From Odiellus spinosus (taxonomy: Eukaryota; Arthropoda; Arachnida; Opiliones; Phalangiidae): a stretch of DNA of 64,000 nt. How positions within the stretch are numbered: the stretch's first letter is position 1; every line of letters begins with the position of its first letter. Under the pieces are notes generated by a model that saw nothing but the letters and a program-made list of their open reading frames with translations, was not told the origin of the DNA and made no database searches. Of this stretch, positions 34,487 through 45,685 are shown one piece after another. The translations under genes were made by a program, and so were the position numbers. The DNA lies in contig OY987233.1 of assembly GCA_963920705.1 (NCBI GenBank), positions 11,085,459 through 11,149,458 of the forward strand. The letters are read 5' to 3'.

Positions 34487-34965
34487 TTTAAAGGGAGAAT
34501 GAAAGGCCGAAACAACCTATTTTTAATCGATTAAGAATGCTAAAATAATGAGAAAAACCATAATATAACTCACCAAAAATATTTCGTCATTTTATAATCA
34601 ATTTCCAAAGTTCAGATGCTAAGCCTAGGCTGCCTAGCTCGGTGAACTAGGCTAGCACGACCTGTATTTTTTTTAATATTCGCGGCTGTTCTTGTCGCCA
34701 ATCACGAGCGAGTACGCGTATTTTAAAAATACGCGTACTCGCTCGTGATTGGCGACTAGAGCAGACGAGAATATTAAAAAAAAAGTACGGCTCGTGCTCG
34801 CTGAGCTAGGCAGCCAAGACTTAGCATCTGCAAGTTTCGGAACTTCGGAAATTGATTATGAAATAACGCAATATTTTTGGTGAGTTATATTATTGTTTTT
34901 CTCATTATTTTAGCATTCTTAATCGATTAAAAATAGGTTGTTTTGGCCTTTCATTCTCCCTTTAA
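34487..34965. mobile_element. A2 MITE: 478 bp near-complete palindrome with TTAA ends
   Basis: Ends TTAAAGGGAGAATGAAAGGC and GCCTTTCATTCTCCCTTTAA. The two halves are reverse complements over most of their length. The centre is perfect: 31-base arms at 34694-34724 and 34726-34756 around one A. Apart from the ends the sequence is unlike family A. Confidence 0.92.
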
Positions 34966-35598
34966 GAAACGTGTGAAGAGATATATTTTGTGTTTTCTAA
35001 TTACATTTCACTTTCCCTTTTCTTTTAAGTTATTGAAAATGAGAAAAAAAGATTTCAGTTTCACCTTGAGATTTCATTTTCTTTCTCTTATTATTCTTCT
35101 TCTTAAGGACTATATTTTAAACGCGCTCCATTTTCAAACTGGAAATTCTTGACCCTTAAGATTTATCGAAGCTAGTTGGTGAGTTGTAAAACTGTGGCAG
35201 ACAGGAGTTATATATCTTTTTAACTCTTTAAGAAGTAATTTTAATTTTGAAAGTGGGAATATTAGGTTGACTCCTCTTTTATTACAAATACTCCCACACT
35301 ATCTTTTAGATTTCGGTCTCAATTGCCGCCCAAAAATGTTTTACTCGTGTTTAGTTAAATAGATTGTAGCGCGGATTTTACCAGAACCTAGTTCTTAAAG
35401 AAAAATATCTTAAAACCTTTAAATCGCAGGGAATTAAAAGCTAGAAAATCAGAATAATTTAAAAATATTCGTGAAATTCAACTAAATTTGAGGTTTGGGC
35501 ATATTTTATCGGTTTGTTTCATGATCAAATAAAAACCGCTCCATGGTGTTCCAGTGTTATTACTCCATTTTGTTGACAAAAGTGGGTAGTTTGGAAAA
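34966..35598. other. No gene seen
   Basis: A Phe/Lys-rich frame at 34943-35152 begins inside the MITE end and is not called. Confidence 0.5.
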
Positions 35599-35599
35599 A

Positions 35600-35665
35600 T
35601 CAGGAAAATTACCATTATCCTGGTAATTTACCGAGAACTCTATTTATCATTACGGATCAAATTAC
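35600..35665. repeat. Family H fragment
   Basis: AAAATTACCATTATCCTGGT, AATTTACCGAGAACTC. Confidence 0.55.
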
Positions 35666-35912
35666 CAATATTCTTAGATAGAGTTTCGTATAATTTTCGT
35701 AAAATTAGTTAATTAACATTTATAATTAATTTTAATTATTAATATCGCTTTCTTACATTTAAATCTAATTATTTCGTAATATTTAAGTATTTAAATAACT
35801 AATGTTAATGAATTTAATAAAGTGTTGCGCATTTAATTGGGTTAATTTTAACGTTAATTATTTCAAACAAAGAGTTCCGAAACCAATTTTAATCCAACCA
35901 TGTTTGAACCTT
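35666..35912. other. No gene seen
   Basis: Extremely AT-rich with TTAATTAA-like words. Confidence 0.5.
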
Positions 35913-35913
35913 A

Positions 35914-36338
35914 TTAAAGGGAGAATGCAGCCTAAAAACGAGTGATTTTTTTTATCGATTCCTTATCGTTTAAATATGCCTAATCCGACAGTAAACAAAA
36001 TTACAAACCAATATTAAACAAGAAATAAATTAAAAACTCAACATCAATATAGGCTTAGCTGGATTCATGGAGATCAGGTGAACTCCCCGTATAAGGCGAC
36101 CAATGACAATGATCAAGATGCGGGATATCCATGATCAATGGGTCGCTAGTCCTTTTACGGTGAGGGGAGTTCAGGATATGTCCACGAATCCAGCTAAGCC
36201 TATTTTGATGGTAAGTTTGTAAATTAATTTCTAGTTTAATATTTGTTTGTAAATTTGTTTACTGTTGGATTAGGTCTATTTAAACGATAAGGAATCGATA
36301 AAAAAATCACTCGTTGTTAGGTTGCATTCTCTCTTTAA
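35914..36338 (+). mobile_element. Family A TTAA MITE, full copy
   Basis: Best-preserved copy. Starts TTAAAGGGAGAATGCAGCCT and ends GGTTGCATTCTCTCTTTAA, 425 bp. Arms ATCGATTCCTTATCGTTTAA and TTAAACGATAAGGAATCGAT match exactly as inverted repeats. The loop (CCCCGTATAAGGCGACCAAT to ATGGGTCGCTAGTCC) differs from that of the other copies. Confidence 0.93.
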
Positions 36339-36673
36339 GGATATTAACGGTTAACTTTAAAAGGGGGCATAAATCTTGGGGTTTACGATGGGCGAAACGT
36401 AGTTTTAGAATAGAGACTAATATAAGTTAGAACATCAATTTCCCGGTAATAAAGACGAAATGGCCTTGCAAATAGCGGTTTCTATATAACCTTGAAATTG
36501 CAACCACCCTCGCAGCCTCGCTACGAGCATCCGGGATTGGAATACAAAAATTAATCACGTTTATTAGAAAATTATGATTTTAAACAAAGAAATTAAATAG
36601 TTACGTAACGAAATCATACTCTTAAAATATGAAAAATTATTTAAATTCCTCTTACTTTGTTACTCCTAGTTCT
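36339..36673. other. No gene seen
   Basis: Spacer between two family A copies. Confidence 0.5.
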
Positions 36674-36984
36674 TTAAAGGGAGTTTTTTTATCGATTCCT
36701 TATCGTTTAAATAGGCCTAATCCAACACTTACAAACAAATATTAAACTAGAAATATATTTAAAACTTACAATCAAAATAGGCTTAGCTGGATTCATGGAG
36801 ATCCTGAATTTCTTCGCATTGAAGGGTCAGCGACCAATGAGCGAAGGCCAGTCGTTAAGGCTTTCAATAACTAACATTCATTGGTCACTGATACTTCAAC
36901 ACGAAGAAGTTCTGGATATCTCCGTGAAATCCAGCTAAGCCTATTTTGATGGTAAGTTTTAAATGAATTTCTAGTTCAATATCC
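36674..36984 (+). mobile_element. Family A TTAA MITE, right end lost
   Basis: Begins TTAAAGGGAG then TTTTTTTATCGATTCC, keeping both inner arms, and breaks off after TTTCTAGTTCAATATC. Confidence 0.88.
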
Positions 36985-37459
36985 GCTTCTTCGTCACTCG
37001 AAGTCTCTGTTAAACTTTTGATTGAAAACGCGCCTTCTCTGGTTTAAAATAGGTTCTATGGCTTAACTATAACCCCTAGGAGTGTTTTAGTTCTATATAG
37101 TTCTAGCTCGTGGCGAGGGCGGGATAAGAGAGATGTTCAGGAGGTATAAAAAAAGTACTTTTTTGGGGGCGCTGGGTCCATCAACCATTTCTTCTTTTGA
37201 TAATCTATTTAGTGTAGAGGGCGGGCCATAATATGGAATAGGAAATCGTAGATTGTAGGCGCCATCTAGAGTCGCCCGAATAACGGATTTTAAAATTTAT
37301 GGCCATCGAACTTGGAATAACTTCTTCCAATACCCTATCGAATGGAATAAGATATCCTAGTCTAAGAAAAAGGAACCCAACAAGATGGTGATACGTCTAA
37401 TATTGTTTTACTCCCTCGCTTTTATATGGAAAATTGAAAAATTGGTTTCTTCGGGGTTC
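36985..37459. other. No gene seen
   Basis: Contains GGCGCCATCTAGA near 37258 (see the CTCF-like finding). No gene. Confidence 0.5.
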
Positions 37460-37905
37460 TTACGAACATGGGAAAAACCTGGAATTTTCAAGGAAAATTA
37501 TTTTGATTAAAAAAAAACACTCGTTGAAATCTCAGGGTACATAATTTTTTGGCAAAAAAAAATTAATGAAATCTCAGGGAAAATTATTTTAAGTAAAAAA
37601 ACTCAGGGAGATATCAGGGAAAATGATCGAGTTAAAAAACTCAGGGAAATCTCCGGGAAAATGATTTTGAGACAAAAAACTTAGGGAAATCTCCGGGAAA
37701 ATGATTTTGATTAAAAAAATCTCGGAGAAATATCAGGGAAAATGATTTTGAATAAAAAAACATGGACATCTTAGGGAAAATGATTTCGAGTCAAAAACTC
37801 GTGGAGATATCAGGGAAAATTATTTTTGAGTCCAAAAAACTCAGGGAAATCTCAGGGAAAATAATTATTTGAGAAGATCAGGGACATTTATTTGACAAAA
37901 CACTT
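37460..37905 (+). repeat. Family I-like array, second unit type
   Basis: About ten units of roughly 35 bp: AAAACTCAGGGAAATCTC, AGGGAAAATGATTTTGAG. Starts AACCTGGAATTTTCAAGG as in family I, but the amplified unit differs from that at 25.1 kb. Confidence 0.88.
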
Positions 37906-38589
37906 TTGACACTCAAAATTTGAAAAATTATAGATTTTGGAAACAGCTCTCAAATTAGTTTATTTTTCTCTATTTCTAACATTATTTCTAAGATCATTTT
38001 TGATGTTTAAAGACCCCCTAAACGCGGGAGAATTAAAAAAATTCATTCTCGAAGCCTGTTATATTTGATCAAGACTTATCTGAAAATTGAAACTTCGTAA
38101 CAAGGCTACAACGTTACGAACAAATATATTAAGTTCCATCGGACAATCTGAGTTTAAGCCGAAATTAAAAAAAATAATGGTACGCATTTTCGTTTTCCTT
38201 CAATCTTTGTAAGAAAATGTCTGGATTCGGTTTTCGCGAAATAAATCGTTTTGCTCTCTTTTTCCATTCGGACGGGGAAATAATATTCCCCTCTATCCTA
38301 GCTGGCTTTTCCCATGGTCTCCGCCTACTTGAACTAACACCAGGTCCCGTCTCTGGTAGACCCGAGAACCACGGGTCAAAGCCTTAACAGAGCCCAACTC
38401 TGTCCTTTTTTTAACCAAAGAATATAAAGAAGTTTGTCTAGGCTAGTGTTTTATAATCGCTTACAAAAATCGGTTCCTTTTTTAAAGGTTTTGTTACTCC
38501 ATTCTAAATATTAGTCTTAATCGCGATTAAGATATTGAATTTAAATCTTTTTCAATTAAAATTGAGGTCATTATTATTAAATTATTTAA
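37906..38589. other. No gene seen
   Basis: Unassigned. Confidence 0.5.
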
Positions 38590-38875
38590 ATCGTGCTTCG
38601 AGTTTAATTTTCAATTAAGGGCATCTTAATGTCCATTTTCATGTCCTATAGTCACTTGCAAACTCTAATGGTCAAGTAAATCGTGAGAAACATTGCATTT
38701 TTCACGAGTTCAGGGCTTGTTTATAGTCAAAAATATGAATTTGAAGCTTTTAAAATCGTGGAAATTAAAATTTAAACAATTTTCTATATATGTCGTAAAT
38801 TATATCGTGAGACAAGTTAATTACCTCGTAATTTAACAATTTCTAAGATCTACGGTAATTAGGAAACTTTAAATG
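38590..38875. repeat. Family H repeat, long copy
   Basis: Follows the 13.6 kb copy: GGGCATCTTAATGTCCATTT, AATGGTCAAG, TTTTTCACGAGTTCAGGG, CCTCGTAATTTAAC. Confidence 0.6.
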
Positions 38876-39377
38876 TTTAGGGCAACGTGCTCTTTAACTG
38901 TTGTTCATTCTTGTTCTGGCTGAGACCTCGGAATCGAGGTAATCTTTTACAGTCTATCGCTTTAAAGAATAAGGAATCTTCAGATAAACTCTAGCGTATA
39001 ATAATAAAATATCTTGGGCCAAAGCGGGATAAAGTTTTAACACATTTCTTCCATTATAAACAAATAGTTTCTTTATACCCCGAGTATTATACCGACCAAT
39101 CGTTTTCCGGAGATCTGACGGACCAAAAGCGAGAAAAATTATATTCAGAAAAGTATTTTTTTTATTTTAATATAATATTATATTATATTTTTTATTTTTT
39201 TATCGGAGGATAGGCTATTTGATATCAAATACATCTTTTATTTATTAGAAGGGAAAATTCTTATAATAATTTAAAGGAAAGTTATCACTATTTTATTTAT
39301 TTTTTCGATTGTCTATGGATTAAATTTTTATTTTTATCATGCTAAAATTTTATACCTCTGCCGTTTAGATTAATTAC
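38876..39377. other. No gene seen
   Basis: AT-rich, including a low-complexity T/A stretch at 39155-39205. Confidence 0.5.
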
Positions 39378-39675
39378 ACTTGCAAAAAGTGACCTTATTA
39401 TTGGTGCCAGAACGCGCGACAATCAACTGTAGGTTCCATAATACAATAGCGAAATCACGTGACCAATAATGATAACGTAGCATGCGAGGAATTTTTATTT
39501 TAAACATTTCGAAAATGGCGATTATAAATTAGGTATTTTTACTGTCGCTGTAATTTTGTTCTATGACATATGTATATACATTTTGAATCGTTTTTTAACG
39601 ATATTTCCGAAAATATAACTCCATTTCCATTTGGAGTTCGTGAATATTCAGTGACAACCTCACTTTTAAGATGCG
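39378..39675 (+). mobile_element. Family F element, near-full copy
   Basis: ATCAACTGTAGGTTCCATAA, GAAATCACGTGACCAATAAT, GTCGCTGTAATTTTGTTCTA and TTTCCGAAAATATAACTCC in the same order as 8718-9000 read on the other strand. The AAAAAGAC end is altered. Confidence 0.75.
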
Positions 39676-40003
39676 AACTACTTTCTGTCAGGGGGAGGAT
39701 GGGTATTTTTTTTTCTACATTGCGTGTCACTCCGTCGTAGTTTTTTGTTTAATATCAGTATCTTCGTGTTTTGATATGATTTTTTTTTTTCCCTTGAAAT
39801 AAATAGCGCCTTGGGGTAACATAAAAATGTCTCACGACAAAAATGTATAAATTTTTTAGTATTTTATTTGAAATAGCTTGGACGTGTTTTAGTTAAATCT
39901 AAGGATTATGAAATGTTCTTGAGATAATATTATAATTTTAAATTTCTATGATAAAACATATTTTTTAAGGGAATTTATGTATATTTGTGAGAAAACTAAC
40001 GGT
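39676..40003. other. No gene seen
   Basis: Spacer with poly-T. Confidence 0.5.
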
Positions 40004-40526
40004 AAAATATTGGCAAACTAAAGGTAAACGTGTGAAAACCTAACGGTAAACGTGTGAAAACCTAACGGTAAACGTGTGAAAACCTAACGGTAAACGTGTG
40101 AAAACCTAACGGTAAACGTGTGAAAACCTAACGGTAAACGTGTGAAAACCTAACGGTAAACGTGTGAAAACCTAACGGTAAACGTGTGAAAACCTAACGG
40201 TAAACGTGTGAAAACCTAACGGTAAACGTGTGAAAACCTAACGGTAAACGTGTGAAAACCTAACGGTAAACGTGTGAAAACCTAACGGTAAACGTGTGAA
40301 AACCTAACGGTAAACGTGTGAAAACCTAACGGTAAACGTGTGAAAACCTAACGGTAAACGTTTGAAAACCTAACGGTAAACGTGGGAAAACCTAACGGTA
40401 AACTTGTGAAAACCTAACGGTAAACGTGTGAAAACCTAACGGTAAACGTGGGAAAACCTAACGGTAAACTTGTGAAAACCTAACGGTAAACGTGTGAAAA
40501 CCTAACGGTAAAAGTGGGAAAACTTA
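40004..40526 (+). repeat. 22 bp minisatellite, about 24 copies
   Basis: Unit AACCTAACGGTAAACGTGTG plus AA. The left and middle units are identical; the right units carry TTTG, GTGGG or AACTTG variants, two of them as a repeated two-unit block. No spacers, so not a CRISPR array. Confidence 0.97.
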
Positions 40527-41079
40527 ATTAACTTTAAGCGCTACTCAAATTTCAATTACTTCGCTGATTTCATTATTCCTTTAAAAGTTGAATAACAAGG
40601 AAAGAGGAAAGTATATGGGATTAAAATGCGAAGGAAATAGCGAAACGTAAAAAAAAAGGGTTTTCGAAAGAAAGATGGGTCCAAGAAAGAAAATATTATC
40701 TGTCTGCGTTGTACTCTGGGAATAATAAAAGAAATAGAAAAAAAAAAAAAATTAAAAAAAAAAAACGGGCATGAAAACGTCTCTTTGTAAGTTTTGGTTT
40801 TTTTACGAGCAGAGTCGTTTTTTGCCAGAGATCTTCGAAAAAGAGGAGTTTTTCCAAGATCAGACAACTTTTCGGATGATATTTCCTTTTATACTGATGG
40901 TTTTTAGCCCAGACCCAAATTTTCAAGTGATACTGTCACCGAAGCTTGTCCGTAAATCGATATCAATTCAGTATAATTTAGTAAAATATGTTTAAATTAA
41001 TTTACTGCAACAGTAAAAATTAATTCTAAACCGTTAACTTTGAAATTAAAAAACAAAATTGAGGGAACATTATCACTAT
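40527..41079. other. No gene seen
   Basis: Contains a poly-A tract near 40737-40765. Frames on both strands here (40556-40995) read through poly-A/T-rich DNA and are not called. Confidence 0.5.
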
Positions 41080-41150
41080 GTTAACTAACAGTTACCGTGG
41101 TAATTTAACGCGTAAATTACTAGGGTAATTACCGATTTAGAACCTCCATA
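41080..41150. repeat. Family H fragment
   Basis: TTACCGTGGTAATTTAACGC, GTAAATTACTAGGGTAATTA. Confidence 0.6.
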
Positions 41151-43386
41151 GGTTTAGAATATCGTCGAAAATTTACGACCTTGTTTTCTGTCTTTTTTCG
41201 ATATCATTGTAAGGTGAGGTGTTTTATTTAAATCCTCTTTCAAATCCAAGTCTTGTACAAAAAAAAAACTAACCCCAAATATATCCAACGTTACGCAATT
41301 ACCAAGCTTAAATTACAATCACTTTTAATACTAAAGCGGAGGGATACTTAATACTAAACTCTGTATGGATTTAAAATAGTATATAAGAAATTTATAGAGT
41401 CAGACTTTTTTAAGCAACGCCCTCTAGTTGGCGGTAAATTGTTACGAAACGATACAGTTTTCCATTTTATTGGGGTTTCTTTTTTTTGTGTGTGGCTTCA
41501 AATCTTCCGTGGTACTAAAATGGGCCTTCGGTGCTTCTGTCCGGAAAGAGAAGAGTCTTATTACCACTTCCACGAAAAGAAACCGCAATATAAGGGTGTC
41601 TTGACAAGCGAGACAAAGATTGGTTGAAAAAATTTCGAAATTTGAACTATTAACAATGAGCACCTACCTTAAAAGGATATAATCTGATAACTAGTTATTT
41701 TTAGTTAATTTAGACTGTTAATACGCGTATAATCGTGTCAAAACTGGCTAATTTACAGTTAAAGGGAAACTTGGAGCTAAAATGGAACAGGTTTTGGATT
41801 TATTTTCGGAATCTCCATGCCGAAAAACGTTTTCTAGAATTTTTCACAAATTTTGAACACGTTTTTGGTGTTTAAATTAATTTCTAAAGTTTGGTAAAAT
41901 TTGAATAAAAGTAAATATAAATTCAGACCAATCATATTATTTCAGCCTTCAACAGCTAATAAATTCAAAAGCTCTTCTATTTTTGCTCCAATTATTTATG
42001 AATGTCGCGAACTAGACTCGCTAAGTCCATGTTAATAAATAGTCCTAGGTGAACGCCCTGTTTACGTTACATAATTATTTGAAGAGTATGCGACCTGATT
42101 GATGTAGCTCGTTTATTGTAGATGCATTTCTCTGTTTTTACCGAAAGTTTGTGAAGGCTCTTAGCTCTTTTTTGAAGTACCGTATAGATGGCCATTGAAT
42201 AAAATAAGACTTTGCTAGCGTAGTTTCCTCTAAAGCTACGACCCTTATTTTTTCATTCTGATGGTACACCATAAAATCCTAAGATACAGTATAACGATGG
42301 CATCGTTTCTCCTGATTTTCTTCTTCGCGAGCCAACACGTTTTCGGCTATAATATCACACGATATGATGGCTACTGCGCGAGCAAAATGAAAATGGATAT
42401 TTTCTTTCGAATTTTGATTTTCTATAGACCATCTAGAGTGCAATTTGTTTGATGTATTGTCTATAGCTTAGATCGCGTTGTTGCTGCTTTATCATGAATT
42501 TTTAGTGTTTATTATGCTTTGAAAATTCCATATTCGAGAGTCTGAATTTTATAAAAATCTTGTAAACTCCTAATCCTCAGCAGATCTTAAAATCTTTGAA
42601 ATCCCGAAGAGATTATTCAAATCTTTGTAACTTAAGAATGTAATATCGAGATTGATTCATCCCTGACTCATTGCACTCTTTTACGTCATTCTATGACGCT
42701 TAATTTTGATTCAAACTTTGATTCAAAAACTGTAGTCGAGTCTTCTAATTCTGAACGAATGATTCTATTTCTGAACGTCTTCCCAATTCCGTTTCTGAAC
42801 ACACCCTAGTTTTCATTTATTAATTTTCCCCACCGTTCCTGGATGTATCCACCGTATTCCGCGGAGATGATATGAGAACGAAGAAGCTAGGATGAAAGAT
42901 CTAAATAGAAACACTAAGACGCAAAGTGGTCTTTACGACGTTATACCAATATCGATTGTTGGCCGACCTTTGGAAGATAATCCCTATTAAGCTAATGGAC
43001 AATTTCTCGCGTCCCGCGTTTATCCTATTAGAAAGAGCTTGCCTTTAAATTCATTCTCTTCCGCGCGAAACAGAGGTACCATTTTGCCTCCGTTTCCACC
43101 CTCTTGCCACGAAACTTACGAGTTTGGGAAATTATCCGTTTAAGAGAATACGAAGGGATAAAATTAACTATAATCTCCATATGCCGCTTTCATGCGGATC
43201 CCGCGCTCGAGACGATATAGTTACTAGTATAGTTACTATAGCCGTTTAAATTTTAATGATAATCTTGGAATCATTGCCTCAGCTGATGCCGATGTAAATT
43301 GATACAACCACTTTGATACTTTACTGCCTATCTAGGCTTGAATTTAATACAAACATAGAAAAACAGAGAGCACGTGATATGGAACA
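41151..43386. other. No gene supported; one signal-peptide-like frame
   Basis: Mostly unassigned. The ATG frame at 42261-42452 is discussed among the findings. The frames at 41439-41663 overlap on opposite strands and are not called. Confidence 0.4.
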
Positions 43387-43387
43387 C

Positions 43388-43437
43388 GGGATAAAGAATC
43401 GATAAAAAAATATTTTTTGATTTCATTTTCCCTTTAA
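43388..43437 (+). mobile_element. Solo family A right end
   Basis: GGATAAAGAATCGATAAAAA then TTTCATTTTCCCTTTAA, matching the last 50 bases of family A. Confidence 0.7.
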
Positions 43438-43779
43438 AGAAGGCTTAAATTGTTGTTCTACCTAGCTCTCGTAACTGCTCAAAGATAAAGGTAATAATCA
43501 AACCCTTTAGGAAGAGCCTCAAAGTGGTTTTATCTCTTTACGTTTTAGGAAATATCTTAGGTTCACTTGCTTTTTATCTTTCTAGATGTTTTTTTCTTGA
43601 TACGCGTTAATACCCTAAATCTTTGTTTCAAACCAGTGTAGGAAAAGGTAGTTTTAATTTACTTTTAAAGGCCTTGAAAACGTTATATCGAAATTATAAT
43701 TAAATGTAAAATTAAATTAATTGAAATTGATAATTATGAAGGCTTTTAAACTGGAAGTTGGGTTGGTTTGAATTTTAAC

Positions 43780-44035
43780 GTTTAGGCTAATTACCGCTAT
43801 ATTATTTCAAGCGTAATTTACCGAGGTAAATTTTCATACTCGTATATGAGTCGAAATTATCATAAAATGTAATATTAAATTAATTAAAATTGATAAATAC
43901 GATTAAACTGCAAGTTGGATTGGTTTGAATTTTAGCGTAGGTTTAATTCCGACTAAACATATTATTTCAACTGTAATTTAGCGAACTAAATTACCAGGAT
44001 AATCTAATGGTAATTATACTCGTAGTACTCTTATC
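43780..44035. repeat. Family H, two tandem diverged copies
   Basis: TTGGTTTGAATTTTAACGTT/TTGGTTTGAATTTTAGCGTA begin two related blocks of about 165 bp, each ending in GCGTAATTTACCGAGGTAAA-type sequence. Confidence 0.65.
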
Positions 44036-44039
44036 TTAT

Positions 44040-44467
44040 AATAAGCTTCAATAGCGTTTGAAAGAAGAGATAAGGATTCAATGTTGCGTGTTTAAATAGT
44101 CTATGCCCGATTAACTCGAAACTGTTATTAAGGTTGGCCATCTTGATTTCAATCTTATTTTTAGTTCATCTCTTTCTAGCAAATAGAGAGCGTTAGACCT
44201 AGTAGAACTGTACCGCTATTAGAGATTCCTTGTAAACTCTTTCCGACTGTCGGTGGTTGGTTGGATTTGTCTTAAGGATAGGGGCGTATTACGTACAAAC
44301 TACTATCCCGTCACGTTTGTCCGTTATTTAAAGGTCAGGTGTATCGTTTAATAGCGAATTCCACCACAGATAGAGATAGAGAAATCCCTCAAGCAAGTTT
44401 CATATTCCACTTGGCGCTAGAAATATCACCTTTCTTTGTATTTCGCTGGGAAAATCAACCAAAGGGG
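44040..44467. other. No gene seen
   Basis: Unassigned sequence up to the small element at 44468. Confidence 0.45.
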
Positions 44468-44610
44468 CAGACACTCTCAAACTCGGGTGCACAAAAACTT
44501 TTGAACTCTTTACACTATCGAAGCTGTACTAACAAGTCGGAGTTCGTAAGAGTTCGAACTCAATGTACTGACAAAGCTGAACTCGGATGTATTGAATTCA
44601 AGAGTGTCTG
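44468..44610. mobile_element. Small 143 bp inverted-repeat element
   Basis: CAGACACTCTCAA and TTCAAGAGTGTCTG are near-perfect inverted ends. It covers much of a 90-codon frame that starts on GTG and is not called. Confidence 0.6.
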
Positions 44611-45525
44611 ACCTCTCGAAATCAACCACTCACGAGGCAAATTATTTGTTTCGTATTTTTAGAGATAGCAACCGAAATAAAGCCCCATTTTCACTGATTT
44701 GGTTTTGATTGGAGGAAAATCAACAATAGATCAAATTGGAAAATACCAACAAAATTGGATCAAATAGATTAAATGCAAAAAAACGTAAATTCGACAAAAA
44801 TTGGATCAAAGATTTTAATTGAATTTTGTTTGAGCCATTTTTGACCGAATTATTTGATGCTTCTTGATTGGATAAGCCAATTTCATTAGTTATTCTATCT
44901 TATCGCGTTAAAATTAAAAGTAAAACTGACGTCACGCGTATGGAAAAACAGCTTCGAAATTTTTTAAATTTCTCTTGATTATTTTATTAAATTTCACAAG
45001 CTGCCCAAATCGATTTTACTCTAATTACTTATGAATAAGTAATAAACTTATGAAAATATTTTCAATTAGAATTTATTCGTGACCTGACCTTTAAATGACA
45101 AAAAGATAATATATCTTTTTTTTTGGAGATTCTTTTGTAGTCGTGTCCGAGCTTGGACCCTGAAACAATTTTTTTGTTTGTTTCTGGTTGTTTTTGCCTC
45201 GTAAGAAACAACAGACGGTCGTCTAGAGCGTGGTGATGAAGGCATCTAGCCCGGGCAATATCCGCCCCCTCTTTCGAATCGTCTGATTCCCTTTTTGGCC
45301 CTGTCTTATAAGTATCCCTTCGGGCCTAATGGCGCGCTACTAAAGATAAAGGAAGCCGGCATTCCTTAGCGTCGAAGAATACCTTCGCTTAAACCCTCCC
45401 CCTACACACTTCTATACCATATCCCCCCTTTTCCCTGCACTAAATAAGTTGCTGGTTAGAAGGACGTAAGTCTAAAATTGGAATTATCATAATACATCGA
45501 AAGTCACTAGATAGAGTTCGAAAAT
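44611..45525. other. No gene seen
   Basis: Unassigned; GC-richer near 45210-45420. Confidence 0.5.
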
Positions 45526-45529
45526 TAGC

Positions 45530-45685
45530 TTAGTTACGCGGTAATTTACTGTCTCACGGTAATAAGTTACAAATTACTTCGCAAATTAAATGATTTGTAT
45601 TTGAATTTCTCTGATTTTTAATGCATATAGTTCTTATTTCTAACCTAACCAACCCCTAATAGTGAAAAATGCAATGTTTTTCATA
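45530..45685. repeat. Family H copy
   Basis: TACGCGGTAATTTACTGTCT, then TTATTTCTAACCTAACCAAC, CCCCTAATAGTGAAAAATGC, as in other H copies. Confidence 0.55.

Noticed and set aside
40004..40526. Regular short repeats that might suggest a CRISPR array or interstitial telomere repeats.
   Set aside because: Units are directly joined with no spacers, and the 22 bp unit is not a telomere repeat. The genome is eukaryotic.
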